64,000 nucleotides of DNA from Synechococcus sp. PCC 7336 (lineage in GTDB: Bacteria > Cyanobacteriota > Cyanobacteriia > Thermostichales > PCC-7336), in the NCBI RefSeq assembly GCF_000332275.1, contig NZ_CM001776.1, forward strand, positions 806,001 through 870,000. Direction: 5' to 3'. Position numbers and translations under genes: made by a program. Under the pieces are notes generated by a model. The model saw nothing but the letters and a program-made list of their open reading frames with translations, searched no databases and had not been told where the DNA came from. This document shows, one piece after another, positions 18,842-28,454 of this stretch. The stretch's first letter is position 1. Each line of letters opens with the position of its first letter.

Positions 18842-20356
18842 TCAACCCAAAAACCGCCGCACGGTATCTTTCACAAATGGCTCCAACCACTTCTCTCGCT
18901 CTGCCCGCTGCACCTGTTGTTCCACGATTGTCTCAATCCCCTCAGCCCCCCAACTGCCATCGCGCTTGAAATATTCGATAAAACTGCGCCCCGCGATCCG
19001 CGTCAAATAGCCCGCACTCGCCGCCTGGATCGGAGCGGTGACTAAAAAACCGATTGGCGTAACCTCGGCGATCGCCGCCATCACTCCCGTCATCAACTGA
19101 ATGCTGCCTTCAATCAACCCCATGCCCGCCAACGTTTTTGCCAGCGAATAGGCCAACTCTTTCCCCCGCGCGAGATTGAGTTTGCAGCCGTATACCCCGC
19201 CAATTTCCACCACCATCTGGGCGTTAATGGCAGCCGCCGCCAGCAGATCCACCACCGGCAAAGGATTGGCAAACACCGCCGCCGTGACAATCCACTGAAA
19301 CCGCTCCACCACTTTCTCCGCTTCCTTTTCCATCTGCTGGCCCAGAATCCGGCGGGCCTCGGCACTCAACTGCTCCGATTGCAGCAAAGCATTGTCCAGC
19401 ACCAGCGATCGCCCCTCCGCCAACAACACCTGATGAATCCGCTGCTTGAGCTCTTTTAGCTTGGGTTCCACCGCATAGCTCTGCCCTGCCACCACAATTG
19501 GCTGAGGATGTGCCGCCGCCAAAATGACGTCTTCGAAGGCAATTGTTCCTTGCACCCGTTCGCGCAACTGGGCCAGCAACTGCGCCTGCTCGGATTCGGT
19601 GTAGCGATCGGCTTTGTTGAGCACGAGTAGCGATCGCTTGCCCAACTCTGCTAGGGCCATCAGGGGTTCGTATTCCGATTGGGTCAGATCGCCATCGACG
19701 ATGAATAACAGCAGGTCGGCAGCCGCAGCCTGAGCTTTCGCTTCCCCTTCGCGATCGAGCCCTGCCGCGCCAATTTCTAAAATGCCGGGGCTATCGAGGA
19801 TGTCGATGGGGTCGGCAATCCCCGGCAGTTGCCAGCGGTGTAGGGCGGAAGCAGTGGTGGTGCCCAACTCGGCTCCGACTGTCCCCACCGTCTTGCCCAG
19901 CAAGGCATTGAGAACGGAGGTTTTACCTGCCGAGCCCGTGCCGAAGATCGCGAGTTTGAGTCGCTGGTTGGCGAGGTTGCGATCGATGGCGGCGGCTTTA
20001 GCGGCGATCGCCTCTCGGGCCACTTCGTCTTCGATTTGGTGGAGTTGTTGCTGCACGGCAGCGAGACGATCTCGGGTGGCGGCCTGCTTTTCGCTGGCCG
20101 ATTCGGGGAGTTTCTTTTGGCTGGGGGATGACTGGGCGGATTGCGGCGATCGGGTGAGCACGATGAGGAAATATCCGGCGGCTGCGAGGCAGCCTAGCAG
20201 GATAGCAGCCAAGATCCCAACTAAGATATAGGTCAGCCAAGGGGTGAAGCGAACGGCATAAATCAGATCGAGAAAGGTGCGGATCAGCCAGACCAAGAGG
20301 CCCACGAAGATGCCGAAGAGGGCGAGATAGATGGCCAGTTTGAGCGATGGCGACAT
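18842..20356 (-). CDS. Membrane-anchored GTPase with DUF697 domain
   Basis: The 504-residue protein starts with two hydrophobic helices (about 5-30 and 42-68), then a coiled-coil linker, then a Ras-like GTPase domain: G1 GTGSAGKTS at 139-147, G3 ILDSPG near 187 and G4 LNKAD near 247. A second hydrophobic region (from about 360, IVTAAVFANPLPVVDLLAAAAINAQMVVEIGGVYG) is the DUF697 domain, found in cyanobacterial and plastid membrane GTPases. Function unknown; membrane remodelling or stress response has been proposed for relatives. It is convergent with the antiporter, 27 bases apart. Confidence 0.83.
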   Translation of the reverse strand: MSPSLKLAIYLALFGIFVGLLVWLIRTFLDLIYAVRFTPWLTYILVGILAAILLGCLAAAGYFLIVLTRSPQSAQSSPSQKKLPESASEKQAATRDRLAAVQQQLHQIEDEVAREAIAAKAAAIDRNLANQRLKLAIFGTGSAGKTSVLNALLGKTVGTVGAELGTTTASALHRWQLPGIADPIDILDSPGILEIGAAGLDREGEAKAQAAAADLLLFIVDGDLTQSEYEPLMALAELGKRSLLVLNKADRYTESEQAQLLAQLRERVQGTIAFEDVILAAAHPQPIVVAGQSYAVEPKLKELKQRIHQVLLAEGRSLVLDNALLQSEQLSAEARRILGQQMEKEAEKVVERFQWIVTAAVFANPLPVVDLLAAAAINAQMVVEIGGVYGCKLNLARGKELAYSLAKTLAGMGLIEGSIQLMTGVMAAIAEVTPIGFLVTAPIQAASAGYLTRIAGRSFIEYFKRDGSWGAEGIETIVEQQVQRAEREKWLEPFVKDTVRRFLG

Positions 20357-20590
20357 GGCAGAACTCCACAGAGGGGGCGCGCATACCCCTTGTTTCCCTC
20401 TAACACATTGTGGCAGGGGGCGGTTCGATGCTTAGATCGCAATTCTGGGGGCTGGAGAAAGGGCTATTGGATGTTCGGAGTGGGGAAAATCTGGATATTT
20501 AGTGGGATGAATCCGATGCGTAAAATGGCTTAGGGTTGTGCTGAATGCGCAATTCGCCTGCGACCCCGTGTCCTCACTCATGTCAATTCT

Positions 20591-21880
20591 ATGTCTGCCA
20601 AGCTGCATCCCCTCCTCAACGATCCCCCGCTCTCCCTCAACACCCACAAACTGGCCCATCTACTGGGCAGTACCCCCAATGTGCTGATTGTCCAAGACCT
20701 CGATGGGGTCTGTATGGAATTGGTCAAAGATCCCCTCGATCGCCAGATCGACCCTACTTATGTGGTGGCCACCCAGCAATTCGATCGCCATTTTTACGTG
20801 CTCACCAACGGCGAGCATGTGGGAACGCGGGGGATGAATGTCATTGTGGAACGGGCCTTCGGCGATCGCGATCGGGTTCGATCGGAAGGGCTGTACTTGC
20901 CCGGTTTGGCGGCCGGTGGCGTGCAGTGGCAAGACCGCTTTGGCAACCTCGATTGTCCTGGGGTCAGCTCGGCAGAACTGTCCTTTTTGGCTGCTGTGCC
21001 GGGGCGCATTCAGAGGTGTTTGCGGCAATTTATCGAGCAGCATCCCGAGGCATTACCTTCGCAGGAAGCCGATCGCTGCATTCAGTCCTCCCTGTTGGAT
21101 AACATGGCCTCCCCCACCGCGAACCTAAACACCTTTCACGCGGCATTGGGCGATCGCACCGACCTCTACATCGAGTTGCAACGGCGGGTGTTGGATTTGA
21201 TGCAAACACTCTTGGCAGAAGCGGCGACGGGAGGGCTAAATGATTCTTTCTTCTTACACTTGGCTCCCAATTTAGGGCGAGATGAGATAGGCAACGAGCG
21301 CATTCGCTGGGCGAGCGATACCGATTCGGGCACAACGGATTTTCAATTGATGTTGCGGGGGGCGGTGAAAGAGGCTGGGGTTTTGGCGCTGCTCAATCGC
21401 TATTACCGCCAGCGCACGGGGGAGTTTCCGTTGGGAGAAAACTTTAGTGCCCGCCAAGCACCGAAAGAACACAGTGCTTTGTTGGAATTGGTGTTGGAAA
21501 ATTTCGACCCTGCGGCAATGCCGGCGATCGTGGGGGTGGGGGATACGGTCAATAGCTCTGTGGTGCAGGCGCAGGAACGGCTAGAGGTGCGGCGGGGGGG
21601 TAGCGATCGCAATTTTCTGCAGCTCGTTCAAGATATTGGTCGCACGTTTAATGTGGGCAATGTGGTGGCTTATATCGACAGCAGCGGTGGAGAGGTGAAA
21701 AATCGCAAGCCCGTCAGGGTGGATCGCAATAATCCCGAGAAACCAGTGGCGATCGAGGGGCCGGGAGACCCATTGGATGAGGCGGAACCGCTGACGTTGG
21801 ATCTGGTGTTTGCGGGGGGGCATCGAGAATATATTTCAGTGTTTCGAGCGGCGGCGCAGCAGCGAGCAGAGAATTTTTGA
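20591..21880 (+). CDS. ggpP: Glucosylglycerol-phosphate phosphatase
   Basis: GgpP (StpA) removes phosphate from glucosylglycerol-phosphate, the second and last step of GG synthesis. The 429-residue protein closely follows the StpA family as I know it: NVLIVQDLDGVCMELVKDPL (HAD motif I, DxDG), FYVLTNGEHVGTRG, GLYLPGLAAGGVQWQDRFG, SVLDN-like SLLDNMASPTANLNTF, SGTTDFQLMLRGAVKEAGVLALLNRYY and FSARQAPKEH, ending with VGVGDTVNS (HAD motif IV) and YIDSSGGEVKNRKPV. The partner ggpS lies 6.6 kb downstream. The first ATG at 20591 fits family length. Nothing suggests damage. Confidence 0.93.
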   Translation: MSAKLHPLLNDPPLSLNTHKLAHLLGSTPNVLIVQDLDGVCMELVKDPLDRQIDPTYVVATQQFDRHFYVLTNGEHVGTRGMNVIVERAFGDRDRVRSEGLYLPGLAAGGVQWQDRFGNLDCPGVSSAELSFLAAVPGRIQRCLRQFIEQHPEALPSQEADRCIQSSLLDNMASPTANLNTFHAALGDRTDLYIELQRRVLDLMQTLLAEAATGGLNDSFFLHLAPNLGRDEIGNERIRWASDTDSGTTDFQLMLRGAVKEAGVLALLNRYYRQRTGEFPLGENFSARQAPKEHSALLELVLENFDPAAMPAIVGVGDTVNSSVVQAQERLEVRRGGSDRNFLQLVQDIGRTFNVGNVVAYIDSSGGEVKNRKPVRVDRNNPEKPVAIEGPGDPLDEAEPLTLDLVFAGGHREYISVFRAAAQQRAENF

Positions 21881-21974
21881 AGGGTATTCCCTCCGAGCTG
21901 GGTTCGGTGAATTAGGGGGCGAGGGGCGCGCGCTCTTGGTAGATCGTTGGGGGCGATCGCCGCTAGCCAGAGCA

Positions 21975-22223
21975 CTAGCTAACGTCCGCAAACGGACGAA
22001 CCGTCAAAATTTCGTCTGGACGTAGAGTCTCCACAGCAGAGACAGGAACGGCGATCGTCTTAATTGACTCGCCCACAGCATTAAAGACCTCCAGAACGCA
22101 GCCCTCTTCGCCTCCAGAAGGATGTGGGACAAAATCGACCAATACTGCAATATCCCCCGCTTTGAGATCGTGCTCGGGCAGATCTCGGCTTAAAGCGACT
22201 TCTCTGTATAGTTCTAGAGTCAC
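21975..22223 (-). CDS. DUF4926-like small protein
   Basis: This 82-residue protein (from GTG 22223) has the pattern LYREVALSRDLPEHDLKAGDIAVLVDFVPHP, then EEGCVLEVFNAVGESIKTIAVP, typical of DUF4926, a small beta-barrel family. The GTG start is supported by the strong ribosome-binding site AAGGAAGGG, 5 bases upstream. The gene overlaps the stop of the DUF6883 gene by 4 bases (GTGA), so the two are coupled. DUF4926 genes often follow DUF6883 genes; the pair could be a toxin-antitoxin-like unit, but this is inference. Confidence 0.75.
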   Translation of the reverse strand: MTLELYREVALSRDLPEHDLKAGDIAVLVDFVPHPSGGEEGCVLEVFNAVGESIKTIAVPVSAVETLRPDEILTVRPFADVS

Positions 22224-22555
22224 GATCGCCCTTCCTTCAAAGGTTTGAGAGTCACGAACTTGAATGTGCCATCGGCCTGCTGTTGTAGCCAAATTGTAAC
22301 CACAGGAAGGGTTACACCATTGATGCCAGCCAACTCTCCGGCAACCTGATAAAAGACGCCATACTCGTTTCTTCTTGCTTCAACTGCTTCACCAGATCGG
22401 GCAATGGACCGGATAGCTAACTTCAGTGCTGCGGGATTATCGGGTGTAAACCCTGCCCTTGCCAGGAATTTTGATTTATCGTTCCTGGTTTTCCGAACGA
22501 GTAAGTACTGGGTTATCTTCTCGTTGGATATGACGGCAATGTCTGGAATCTTCAC
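22220..22555 (-). CDS. DUF6883 protein
   Basis: The 111-residue protein reads MKIPDIAVISNEKITQYLLV, then DKSKFLARAGFTPDNPAALKLAIRS, followed by EYGVFYQVAGELAGINGVTLPVVTIWLQQQADGTFKFVTLKP. This is the DUF6883 pattern, a BECR-like small domain found beside DUF4926 or at the end of polymorphic toxins. The LKLAIRS and VTIW...FVTL elements are the conserved core. It is coupled to the downstream DUF4926 gene by a 4-base overlap and sits between ggpP and glpK, which suggests later insertion into the GG region. Confidence 0.75.
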   Translation of the reverse strand: MKIPDIAVISNEKITQYLLVRKTRNDKSKFLARAGFTPDNPAALKLAIRSIARSGEAVEARRNEYGVFYQVAGELAGINGVTLPVVTIWLQQQADGTFKFVTLKPLKEGRS

Positions 22556-23084
22556 AAAATCGCTCTGGCTTGGCTATTTCGATTGCTCGGGTTAGCTCCG
22601 TCAGTACTGGGCAAACTGCATCGGTAAGTTTAGCACTTCGTTAAACTTCGTTAACGACCCCATCAGGGCCGTACCCTTGCTACAAGCACCCTAAAGCGAT
22701 CGCACACAACCCAACCCAATTCCCCCACGCACCAAAGCCATTTTCAGCAACCCCAAAGCCTCAGCAGAATAGCCCCCAACCTTTCCATCGGCTATCCCTC
22801 CCCTCTCCCTGATGCTGCTGGCGAAATTCATATTCCGAAACATTGGCCATTTGTCTAGATGCCTATGGCCCCCTTCCCCTAACCCCTACCCCCAACTTTG
22901 GGGGCAGGGGAACAAGGCCCCGTAAGGATTTTCGGCTGTTTCTCCCCTCTCCCAAGTTTGGGAGAGGGGCCGGGGGGTGAGGGCCATGCAGAGGACTTGC
23001 ACCATGCCAATATTTCTAAATGTTAAATTGGTCAGCAGTATCCTCCCTGGGGTGAGGGCCGGGGGAGAGGGCCATGCAAAGCCC
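22556..23084. other. Intergenic region with GC-rich palindromic repeats downstream of glpK
   Basis: This 529-base region lies upstream of the DUF6883 gene and downstream of glpK. It holds several pyrimidine/purine palindromes: about 22878-22912 (CCCCCAACTTTGGGGG), 22934-22991 (see the repeat entry) and a partial copy near 23048-23076. I see no gene. The stems may act as a transcription end for glpK. Confidence 0.5.
22934..22991 (+). repeat. Dispersed palindromic repeat, copy 1
   Basis: The unit begins with GGCTGTTTCTCCCCTCTCCC and contains the stem CTCTCCCAA / TTGGGAGAG, followed by GGGGCCGGGGGG and TGAGGGCCATGCAG. A second copy with the same order of blocks is at 50010-50062. The two copies are 27 kb apart. 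Confidence 0.75.
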
Positions 23085-24587
23085 TCAAACCGCCCAATGC
23101 TTCGCCCGCTTCACCGCCTCCTTCCACAAGCCAAAATTCTGCTGCGCCTGCTGCGCCCCCTCCCCCGGCACAAACACGCGATCGATCTGCCGCTGCGCCA
23201 CCATCTCGGCATAGCTGGGGTAAAACCCCACCGCCAAACCCGCCGCAAACGCCGCCCCCTGTGCCGTCGCATCGGCGATCGCCGGACGTTCCACTTCAAT
23301 CCCGGCAACATCCGCCTGAAACTGCATCAAGAAATTATTTTGACAGGCCCCCCCGTCCACCTTCAGCCGCCGGATAGGGGTACCGAGGTCGAGATTGACG
23401 CACTCCACAATCTCGCACACCTGATAGGCGATCGCCTCCAACACCGCCCGCACCATATGCTCTCGCTGTACGCCGCCGGTAATGCCCAAAAATGCGCCGC
23501 GCGCGCTCATATCCCAATGGGGAGCCCCCAAACCGCTGAGGGCAGGGACAAAAAAGACGCCGTCGCTGTCGGGGACCGAGCGGGCAATCTCCTCCGTCTC
23601 CGCAGAAGACTGAATGATTTTCAAACCATCCCGCAGCCATTGAATGCAGGCACCCCCCGTAAACATGCTGCCTTCTAGGGCATAACCCGCCTTGAATCCG
23701 CTCCCGTTCGTTTGTTCTGTCCAGGCCACCGTTGTGAGCAATTGATTCTGCGATCGCGCCATCTCTGCCCCCGTATGGGAGACCAGGAAGCAGCCGGTGC
23801 CGTAGGTGCATTTCATCAATCCGGGGCGATCGCAGCCGTGGGCAAACAGGGCCGCCTGTTGATCCCCCAAAATGGCGGTAATGGGCAGTTCTGCATCGCA
23901 AATAGAGGGTTCGAACCGGCCAAATTCCCCCAGGCTCGGCTTAATCTCCGGCAGTAGTTGGCGAGGAATGCCGAACAGATCGAGCAGCGTATCGTCCCAA
24001 TCGCCCGAGTCGAGGTTGAACAGCATCGTGCGGCTGGCGTTGCTGTGGTCGGTGGCGTGAACTTGCCTGCCCGTTAGATTCCACAAGATCCAAGTGTCAA
24101 TAGTCCCCGCCAAGACATTATTCAGGTCCAGATCCGGCTGAGCTTGCTTGACTTCGTTCAACAGCCAACTCAACTTGGTGGCCGAGAAATAAGCGTCCAG
24201 CACCAATCCCGTGCGTTCTGCAATCGTTTGGGCATGTCCCTCGTCCCGCAGGCGATCGCAGTTGGCCGCCGTGCGGCGATCCTGCCACACAATCGCTCTG
24301 TGCAAAGGCACTCCAGTGGCTTTATCCCAGAGCAAGCAGGTTTCCCGCTGCACCGTCAGCCCCACCGACTTGACGGCAGTAGGCGCAATGCCGGAACCGG
24401 CAAACACCTCCCGAATCACCGCTTGGGTATCCCGCCAAATTTCGCTAGCGTCGTGCTCCAGCCAGCCCGGTTGGGGATAGTACTGGGTGAATTCTTTGTA
24501 TGCTTGAGCGATCGCTTGGCCGCTAGCGTCAAATAAGATGGCGCGATTGCCTGTGGTGCCGAGATCGAGGGCCAGAATATAACTCAC
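23085..24587 (-). CDS. glpK: Glycerol kinase
   Basis: GlpK phosphorylates glycerol to glycerol-3-phosphate. The 500-residue protein has the FGGY-kinase N terminus LALDLGTTGNRAILFD, the catalytic segment AIVWQDRRTAANCD, TIDTWILWNLTG, and the ATP-site region GDQQAALFAHGCDRPG with KCTYGTGCF. The C-terminal signature RRLKVDGGACQNNFLMQFQADVAG is intact. It sits 25 bases after gghA on the same strand, so glycerol released from glucosylglycerol can be recycled. In Synechocystis glpK lies near the GG hydrolase gene too, which supports the assignment. Confidence 0.95.
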   Translation of the reverse strand: MSYILALDLGTTGNRAILFDASGQAIAQAYKEFTQYYPQPGWLEHDASEIWRDTQAVIREVFAGSGIAPTAVKSVGLTVQRETCLLWDKATGVPLHRAIVWQDRRTAANCDRLRDEGHAQTIAERTGLVLDAYFSATKLSWLLNEVKQAQPDLDLNNVLAGTIDTWILWNLTGRQVHATDHSNASRTMLFNLDSGDWDDTLLDLFGIPRQLLPEIKPSLGEFGRFEPSICDAELPITAILGDQQAALFAHGCDRPGLMKCTYGTGCFLVSHTGAEMARSQNQLLTTVAWTEQTNGSGFKAGYALEGSMFTGGACIQWLRDGLKIIQSSAETEEIARSVPDSDGVFFVPALSGLGAPHWDMSARGAFLGITGGVQREHMVRAVLEAIAYQVCEIVECVNLDLGTPIRRLKVDGGACQNNFLMQFQADVAGIEVERPAIADATAQGAAFAAGLAVGFYPSYAEMVAQRQIDRVFVPGEGAQQAQQNFGLWKEAVKRAKHWAV

Positions 24588-24612
24588 GCAAAAACCTCTT
24601 TTTAAACGACTT

Positions 24613-27270
24613 TTATGTGACGCCCCCTTCTCCCAGTGCCTCTGCCCGCCCTTGCCGCATCAATAGAATCGCCTGAGAGTCTTTGAGTTCGAAGGGACCC
24701 ACTTGCTCGCAGTTACCGCTTAACCCCAGACCGGGAGAGGCGATCGCCACCTTCCATTCCGCAGGCGAAATCTGCAGTAGGCGATCGAGGGAAATCTCGA
24801 CGGGGTTACCCCCCATATGGGCCACAATTGCCACTTGCTCCGGCAGGCGATCGGTTTGAACGAGTTCCCGAGGTTCAGTCCGCATACCGTAGAATACCGT
24901 CGATTCTGCATTCCCCAAACACTCGAATATATCCTCTTTGGTGCGCAGATTGCGTCGCAGCCAACGGTGATGGCGGCGAAACTGGCGCACGGCTCGATTG
25001 TAAGCAGTTTGGATCGGGTCTAGGGCCAACTGGTGCAAAGACACATTGCAAATGTCGTAGCAATCTTCCATAAAGGCCCGCGCAAACCGCTGCAGCCGCT
25101 CCACATTCAGGCTGGAGAGCCCCTTCGATTTCCCCGGCTTATTGAGCTGGCTGAGGGCGCGGGCATAGGTGGCACAACTGGAGGCATAGTCCTGAATTTC
25201 GCCATCGTCCCAAGTGGAAAAGTCTACATCATCCGCCAAACAGCTCTGGCAAATGCGGGTCACCCCCTCCAAATTGAACTCCATCACGCTGATGGCTTCG
25301 TGCAGTCCTCGGATAAATGCCTTGAGCTCGTCATAGTCCGTAAAGCCGAAATGCTTCAGCCGTTCGAAATTTCCTTCAGCGGCATACATCTCCGGTGGCA
25401 CCTGCCATTCTAGAAAGCCCCCCTCCTCTGCCACCACCTTGACGCCGTAATAATCATCTGTGTTGCGAACAAATCCCCAGGGCGATCGAGCGGTGGCGTT
25501 GATAAAGTCCATCGGCAGACCAGGCATAAACCCATAAGTCAGCAACGTTGTAGCGGGATTGTCGTAGGCGTTTTTCAACACCTCCTGGAGACTGTCACCC
25601 AAGTTCCAATTAATCAATCCGTCGGGATCGATCTGGGTGCCGCGACGGACGGTGTCGTGGTTGCCGCAACCCGTAATCCAATGAGATCCGTGGTAGATAG
25701 TCTCTTGCACTCGACCCCACTTATCCTCCCAAAAACCAATCAGGGCAGGCGTATTGTGGGCAAAAATGAGCGGTCCCCACTGATAGCAGTCGGGCATGAT
25801 CCGAATCAGATCTAAATAGGTGGACGATTCTTCCCAACCTTCTTCCGGCCAAGGACGGCCATCTTCAAAAATGCAGAATAGCTTGCGACAGCGACCGCCA
25901 ATATTCTGCTTGAGGTCCGCCATCGCCTGTAAGTAGACGTCGTCGTATTCCACTCTCCCAGAGAGAGGATTGAAAAATTTGAAATCTTGGGCGCCGTCAA
26001 TCCGCAGGCCATCCACACCGGTATTCATCTTGCGCCGCTGCATCTCCAATAACATGGCCCGCACAGTGGGGTTTTGATGGTTGACATCCTGACCGTACAT
26101 ATTCGGGCCTTTGAGATAGCGCCCGTTCAAGAGATCGAGCACCTGGTTGTCGGCGTGACCGTAAACAATGTCATAAATCAGTTGAATGGGACCCGAGGGA
26201 AAGGTGTGCAGCGTTTCAATAAAGTCCACCAGTTCGTCGGGTCGCTGCGTTTCCAAGAGAGCGGGGTTGGTGGCAGCCATGCCGGAGAGCACAATATCGT
26301 ATCCCCAGTTTTGGGTATTGGGTTTGTAGAGCACGACATCCACCTGGCTCATGCCGGGGTCGTCGTTCAGGGGCTGCCAAAATTGATGCCCTTCGCCGCG
26401 ATATTCCACAGTGGGTTCCACCGGCATCAGTTGTAAGGCATCGTATTCCACATAGTTTTCTTCAGCGGGGGTAAGGGGCTCGCCAGCAGAAATTTTGGCA
26501 GCAAGATTGCGATAGACCTGGGTCAAGCCCGCGATCGAGCCTTGTTTTGAGGCCGTACCCACATGCAACTGCAGAATATTGGTGGGGGTGGGCACCCGCA
26601 CGGCGGCAGAGGGGTCCATCTGCACGGGGCCAAAATGTTCTAGGTCTGCCCGCCCCCGTTGCAAGCGATTGAAATCGTATACCTCCGCTGGGGCAAATAT
26701 CCCAAACGGTAAAGAGGTGGCCAGAACATCGTGAATCACCGTTCGCACGGAGAGACCCACTTCGTTGGGGTCTAAGCTTTCGCTCAAATAGCGCAGCCAA
26801 TAGAGAGAGCCGAGCTGGTGGCGATCGCCAATGGTTAACCCTCGCAACACCCCCCAGACATATTCCCCCCGCTGCTCCAGTTGAATGTAGTCTCGCTGAA
26901 AGCGCACCGTTTGGCTGGGTTGGGGAAAATCCACCGGTTCTAGGGGGGTGAATACCTCCAAATAAACGTCTTTTAGCAGAATGGTGCCGGGGGCTAGTTC
27001 CGGGGCCCAGAAGCCGATGGAGACGCTGCCGTCGGGACGACAGTGCATGCCGAGCCGCGTTGCCAGTATTTGGGCTTTGCGCAACAGGGTTTCGTTGGAG
27101 GATTCAATTTCATTCGCCCAATCCAACATCTCTTGAGTGGCCTCGCGATCGAGGCGGACTGCAATGTTGGAGGCTGGCGAGATCGCCCCATCGCGAAGCT
27201 CGGACTGCCCCGCATTAGCCTGCATTCTTTGCAGGGGGTCGTCTGCATGTGCCGTGCTTACCTGGTTCAA
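24613..27270 (-). CDS. gghA: Glucosylglycerol hydrolase
   Basis: GghA hydrolyses GG to glucose and glycerol, lowering the compatible-solute pool after a salt downshift. The 885-residue protein is a GH13-like enzyme with the size of the Slr1670 family. Visible elements: LIYDIVYGHADNQ, GVDGLRIDGAQDFKFFNP (nucleophile Asp in RIDGAQ), a catalytic Glu in LFCIFEDGRPW, and ITGCGNHDTVRRGTQ for the third acidic residue. The N-terminal 230 residues form a beta-rich domain and the C-terminal part a helical domain ending in a strand set. Its place directly upstream of glpK in one transcription unit, in a GG region, supports this over other GH13 roles. Confidence 0.88.
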   Translation of the reverse strand: MNQVSTAHADDPLQRMQANAGQSELRDGAISPASNIAVRLDREATQEMLDWANEIESSNETLLRKAQILATRLGMHCRPDGSVSIGFWAPELAPGTILLKDVYLEVFTPLEPVDFPQPSQTVRFQRDYIQLEQRGEYVWGVLRGLTIGDRHQLGSLYWLRYLSESLDPNEVGLSVRTVIHDVLATSLPFGIFAPAEVYDFNRLQRGRADLEHFGPVQMDPSAAVRVPTPTNILQLHVGTASKQGSIAGLTQVYRNLAAKISAGEPLTPAEENYVEYDALQLMPVEPTVEYRGEGHQFWQPLNDDPGMSQVDVVLYKPNTQNWGYDIVLSGMAATNPALLETQRPDELVDFIETLHTFPSGPIQLIYDIVYGHADNQVLDLLNGRYLKGPNMYGQDVNHQNPTVRAMLLEMQRRKMNTGVDGLRIDGAQDFKFFNPLSGRVEYDDVYLQAMADLKQNIGGRCRKLFCIFEDGRPWPEEGWEESSTYLDLIRIMPDCYQWGPLIFAHNTPALIGFWEDKWGRVQETIYHGSHWITGCGNHDTVRRGTQIDPDGLINWNLGDSLQEVLKNAYDNPATTLLTYGFMPGLPMDFINATARSPWGFVRNTDDYYGVKVVAEEGGFLEWQVPPEMYAAEGNFERLKHFGFTDYDELKAFIRGLHEAISVMEFNLEGVTRICQSCLADDVDFSTWDDGEIQDYASSCATYARALSQLNKPGKSKGLSSLNVERLQRFARAFMEDCYDICNVSLHQLALDPIQTAYNRAVRQFRRHHRWLRRNLRTKEDIFECLGNAESTVFYGMRTEPRELVQTDRLPEQVAIVAHMGGNPVEISLDRLLQISPAEWKVAIASPGLGLSGNCEQVGPFELKDSQAILLMRQGRAEALGEGGVT

Positions 27271-28454
27271 AACGGTTCCATCCCTATGGTTGTGAATATT
27301 TGAAATCGCAAAGTCATAGCTTAGCTTCGATAAACATTCCCAATCGCGATTCCTTCACCGTATCGACTTCTGTGAATGTAATGCAAAAGCTGCAGAACCA
27401 GAAGCAATTTTTTAATATCGTACATTTTAAAGCGTTCTTCATTGAGTAGATGACCTTCTAGGGATTTCAGGGAGAATCGCAATAAAATACCTAAATCCCC
27501 GGCCGGGAAAGACTCTTGGCGTTTCAGGTCGCGATCTCTCGGGACTCGTGTATGGCATGGAATTCAACTCTTTTCCCCTACCCAGTTCCCCAAAACCCCG
27601 CTTTAGACTGATTCTTTTTTCGCTTCCACAAGTCTTATCCCAGCAATAAGCAGCTAACAAACTTAGAGCCTCGAGACTACGATCGCCTATCAACGTATCG
27701 GGCATTACAGAAGTTAACACGATGTCAATGATATTTATTGTGTTAACATGACATGGTTGTAAGGCTTGCAAAAGCCACCGTGGAATCACCTGGATCTGCT
27801 TATCTATAAAGCGTTTCAGGTTTTTTGCAGGGGTCAAATGCCGCCGTTTGGGGAGACATCTACTTTGCTTTTTCAGGTTATTCTCACAAAAATGATGTAA
27901 ATTGCAAGAGAGATATCCTCAGTTTGAGGCTAGGCAGACTCACGCCCACCGCATGTTTTTAGTATCAATTCCATCCCTTTGGTACCAACCACACCGATAT
28001 TTGCTGAGCTTTATCGGGTTTGCAAGCTCTTCCGACCAGTTCGAGGATGGATTGGCTGTGAAAGGTATAACATCATGTATCCCTCAATGTTCTAGAGCTC
28101 GTCCGACTGCTAAGGAGCTGAGCGTGGGGGGGATTGCAAGGTCTCTTGCGGGTGCGAGTTAAGCTGCCACCCCTCATACGGATTGTTTGTTGTATAGAAG
28201 CGCTAACGAGCGCGAGAGGATGAGTTCTAAACGCTCCCCCTACTGCTTCAATCTATCGAGACAGTCTGCAGCATTGCGGCAATTGGCAGCATCGGCAACA
28301 GTTTCGAGCACGAGTAAGCAGCATTGCGGGCGATCGCGTCGGTCCGTATTGGTAACACCCCAGACTGGTCTCGGCCTCCATTCCAGCGCGATCGCTTTGG
28401 GGCCGACGAGGGATAGTTTGCAGTCATTCAGAGTAACGTTGAGGGATTTGTAGC
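27271..28454. other. Long intergenic region upstream of gghA and ggpS (divergent)
   Basis: These 1184 bases lie between the divergent gghA and ggpS genes and should carry both salt-responsive promoters. The sequence is AT-rich near 27370-27430 and holds an inverted repeat at 27713-27747. Synechocystis has a small regulator gene, ggpR, overlapping the ggpS promoter. Here an 88-codon open frame (28187-28453) ends one base before ggpS, but it is of odd composition and I cannot tie it to GgpR. No RNA gene is recognised. Confidence 0.5.
27713..27747. promoter_or_regulatory. Inverted repeat GTTAACAC-N19-GTGTTAAC, possible operator
   Basis: Two perfect 8-base arms at 27713-27720 and 27740-27747 enclose 19 bases. 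The position, 440 bases before gghA and 710 before ggpS, is distant for a simple operator, but the perfect arms stand out from the surroundings. A binding site for a dimeric regulator is one reading; a small hairpin is another. Confidence 0.35.

Noticed and set aside
22860-23076. Palindromes here as a CRISPR array
   Set aside because: The copies are unevenly spaced and of different length, with no regular spacers; they match a dispersed palindrome family.
28187-28453. 88-codon frame just before ggpS as a GgpR homologue
   Set aside because: The position is suggestive, but I cannot recall enough of GgpR to claim homology and the composition (Ser/Arg-rich) looks non-coding.
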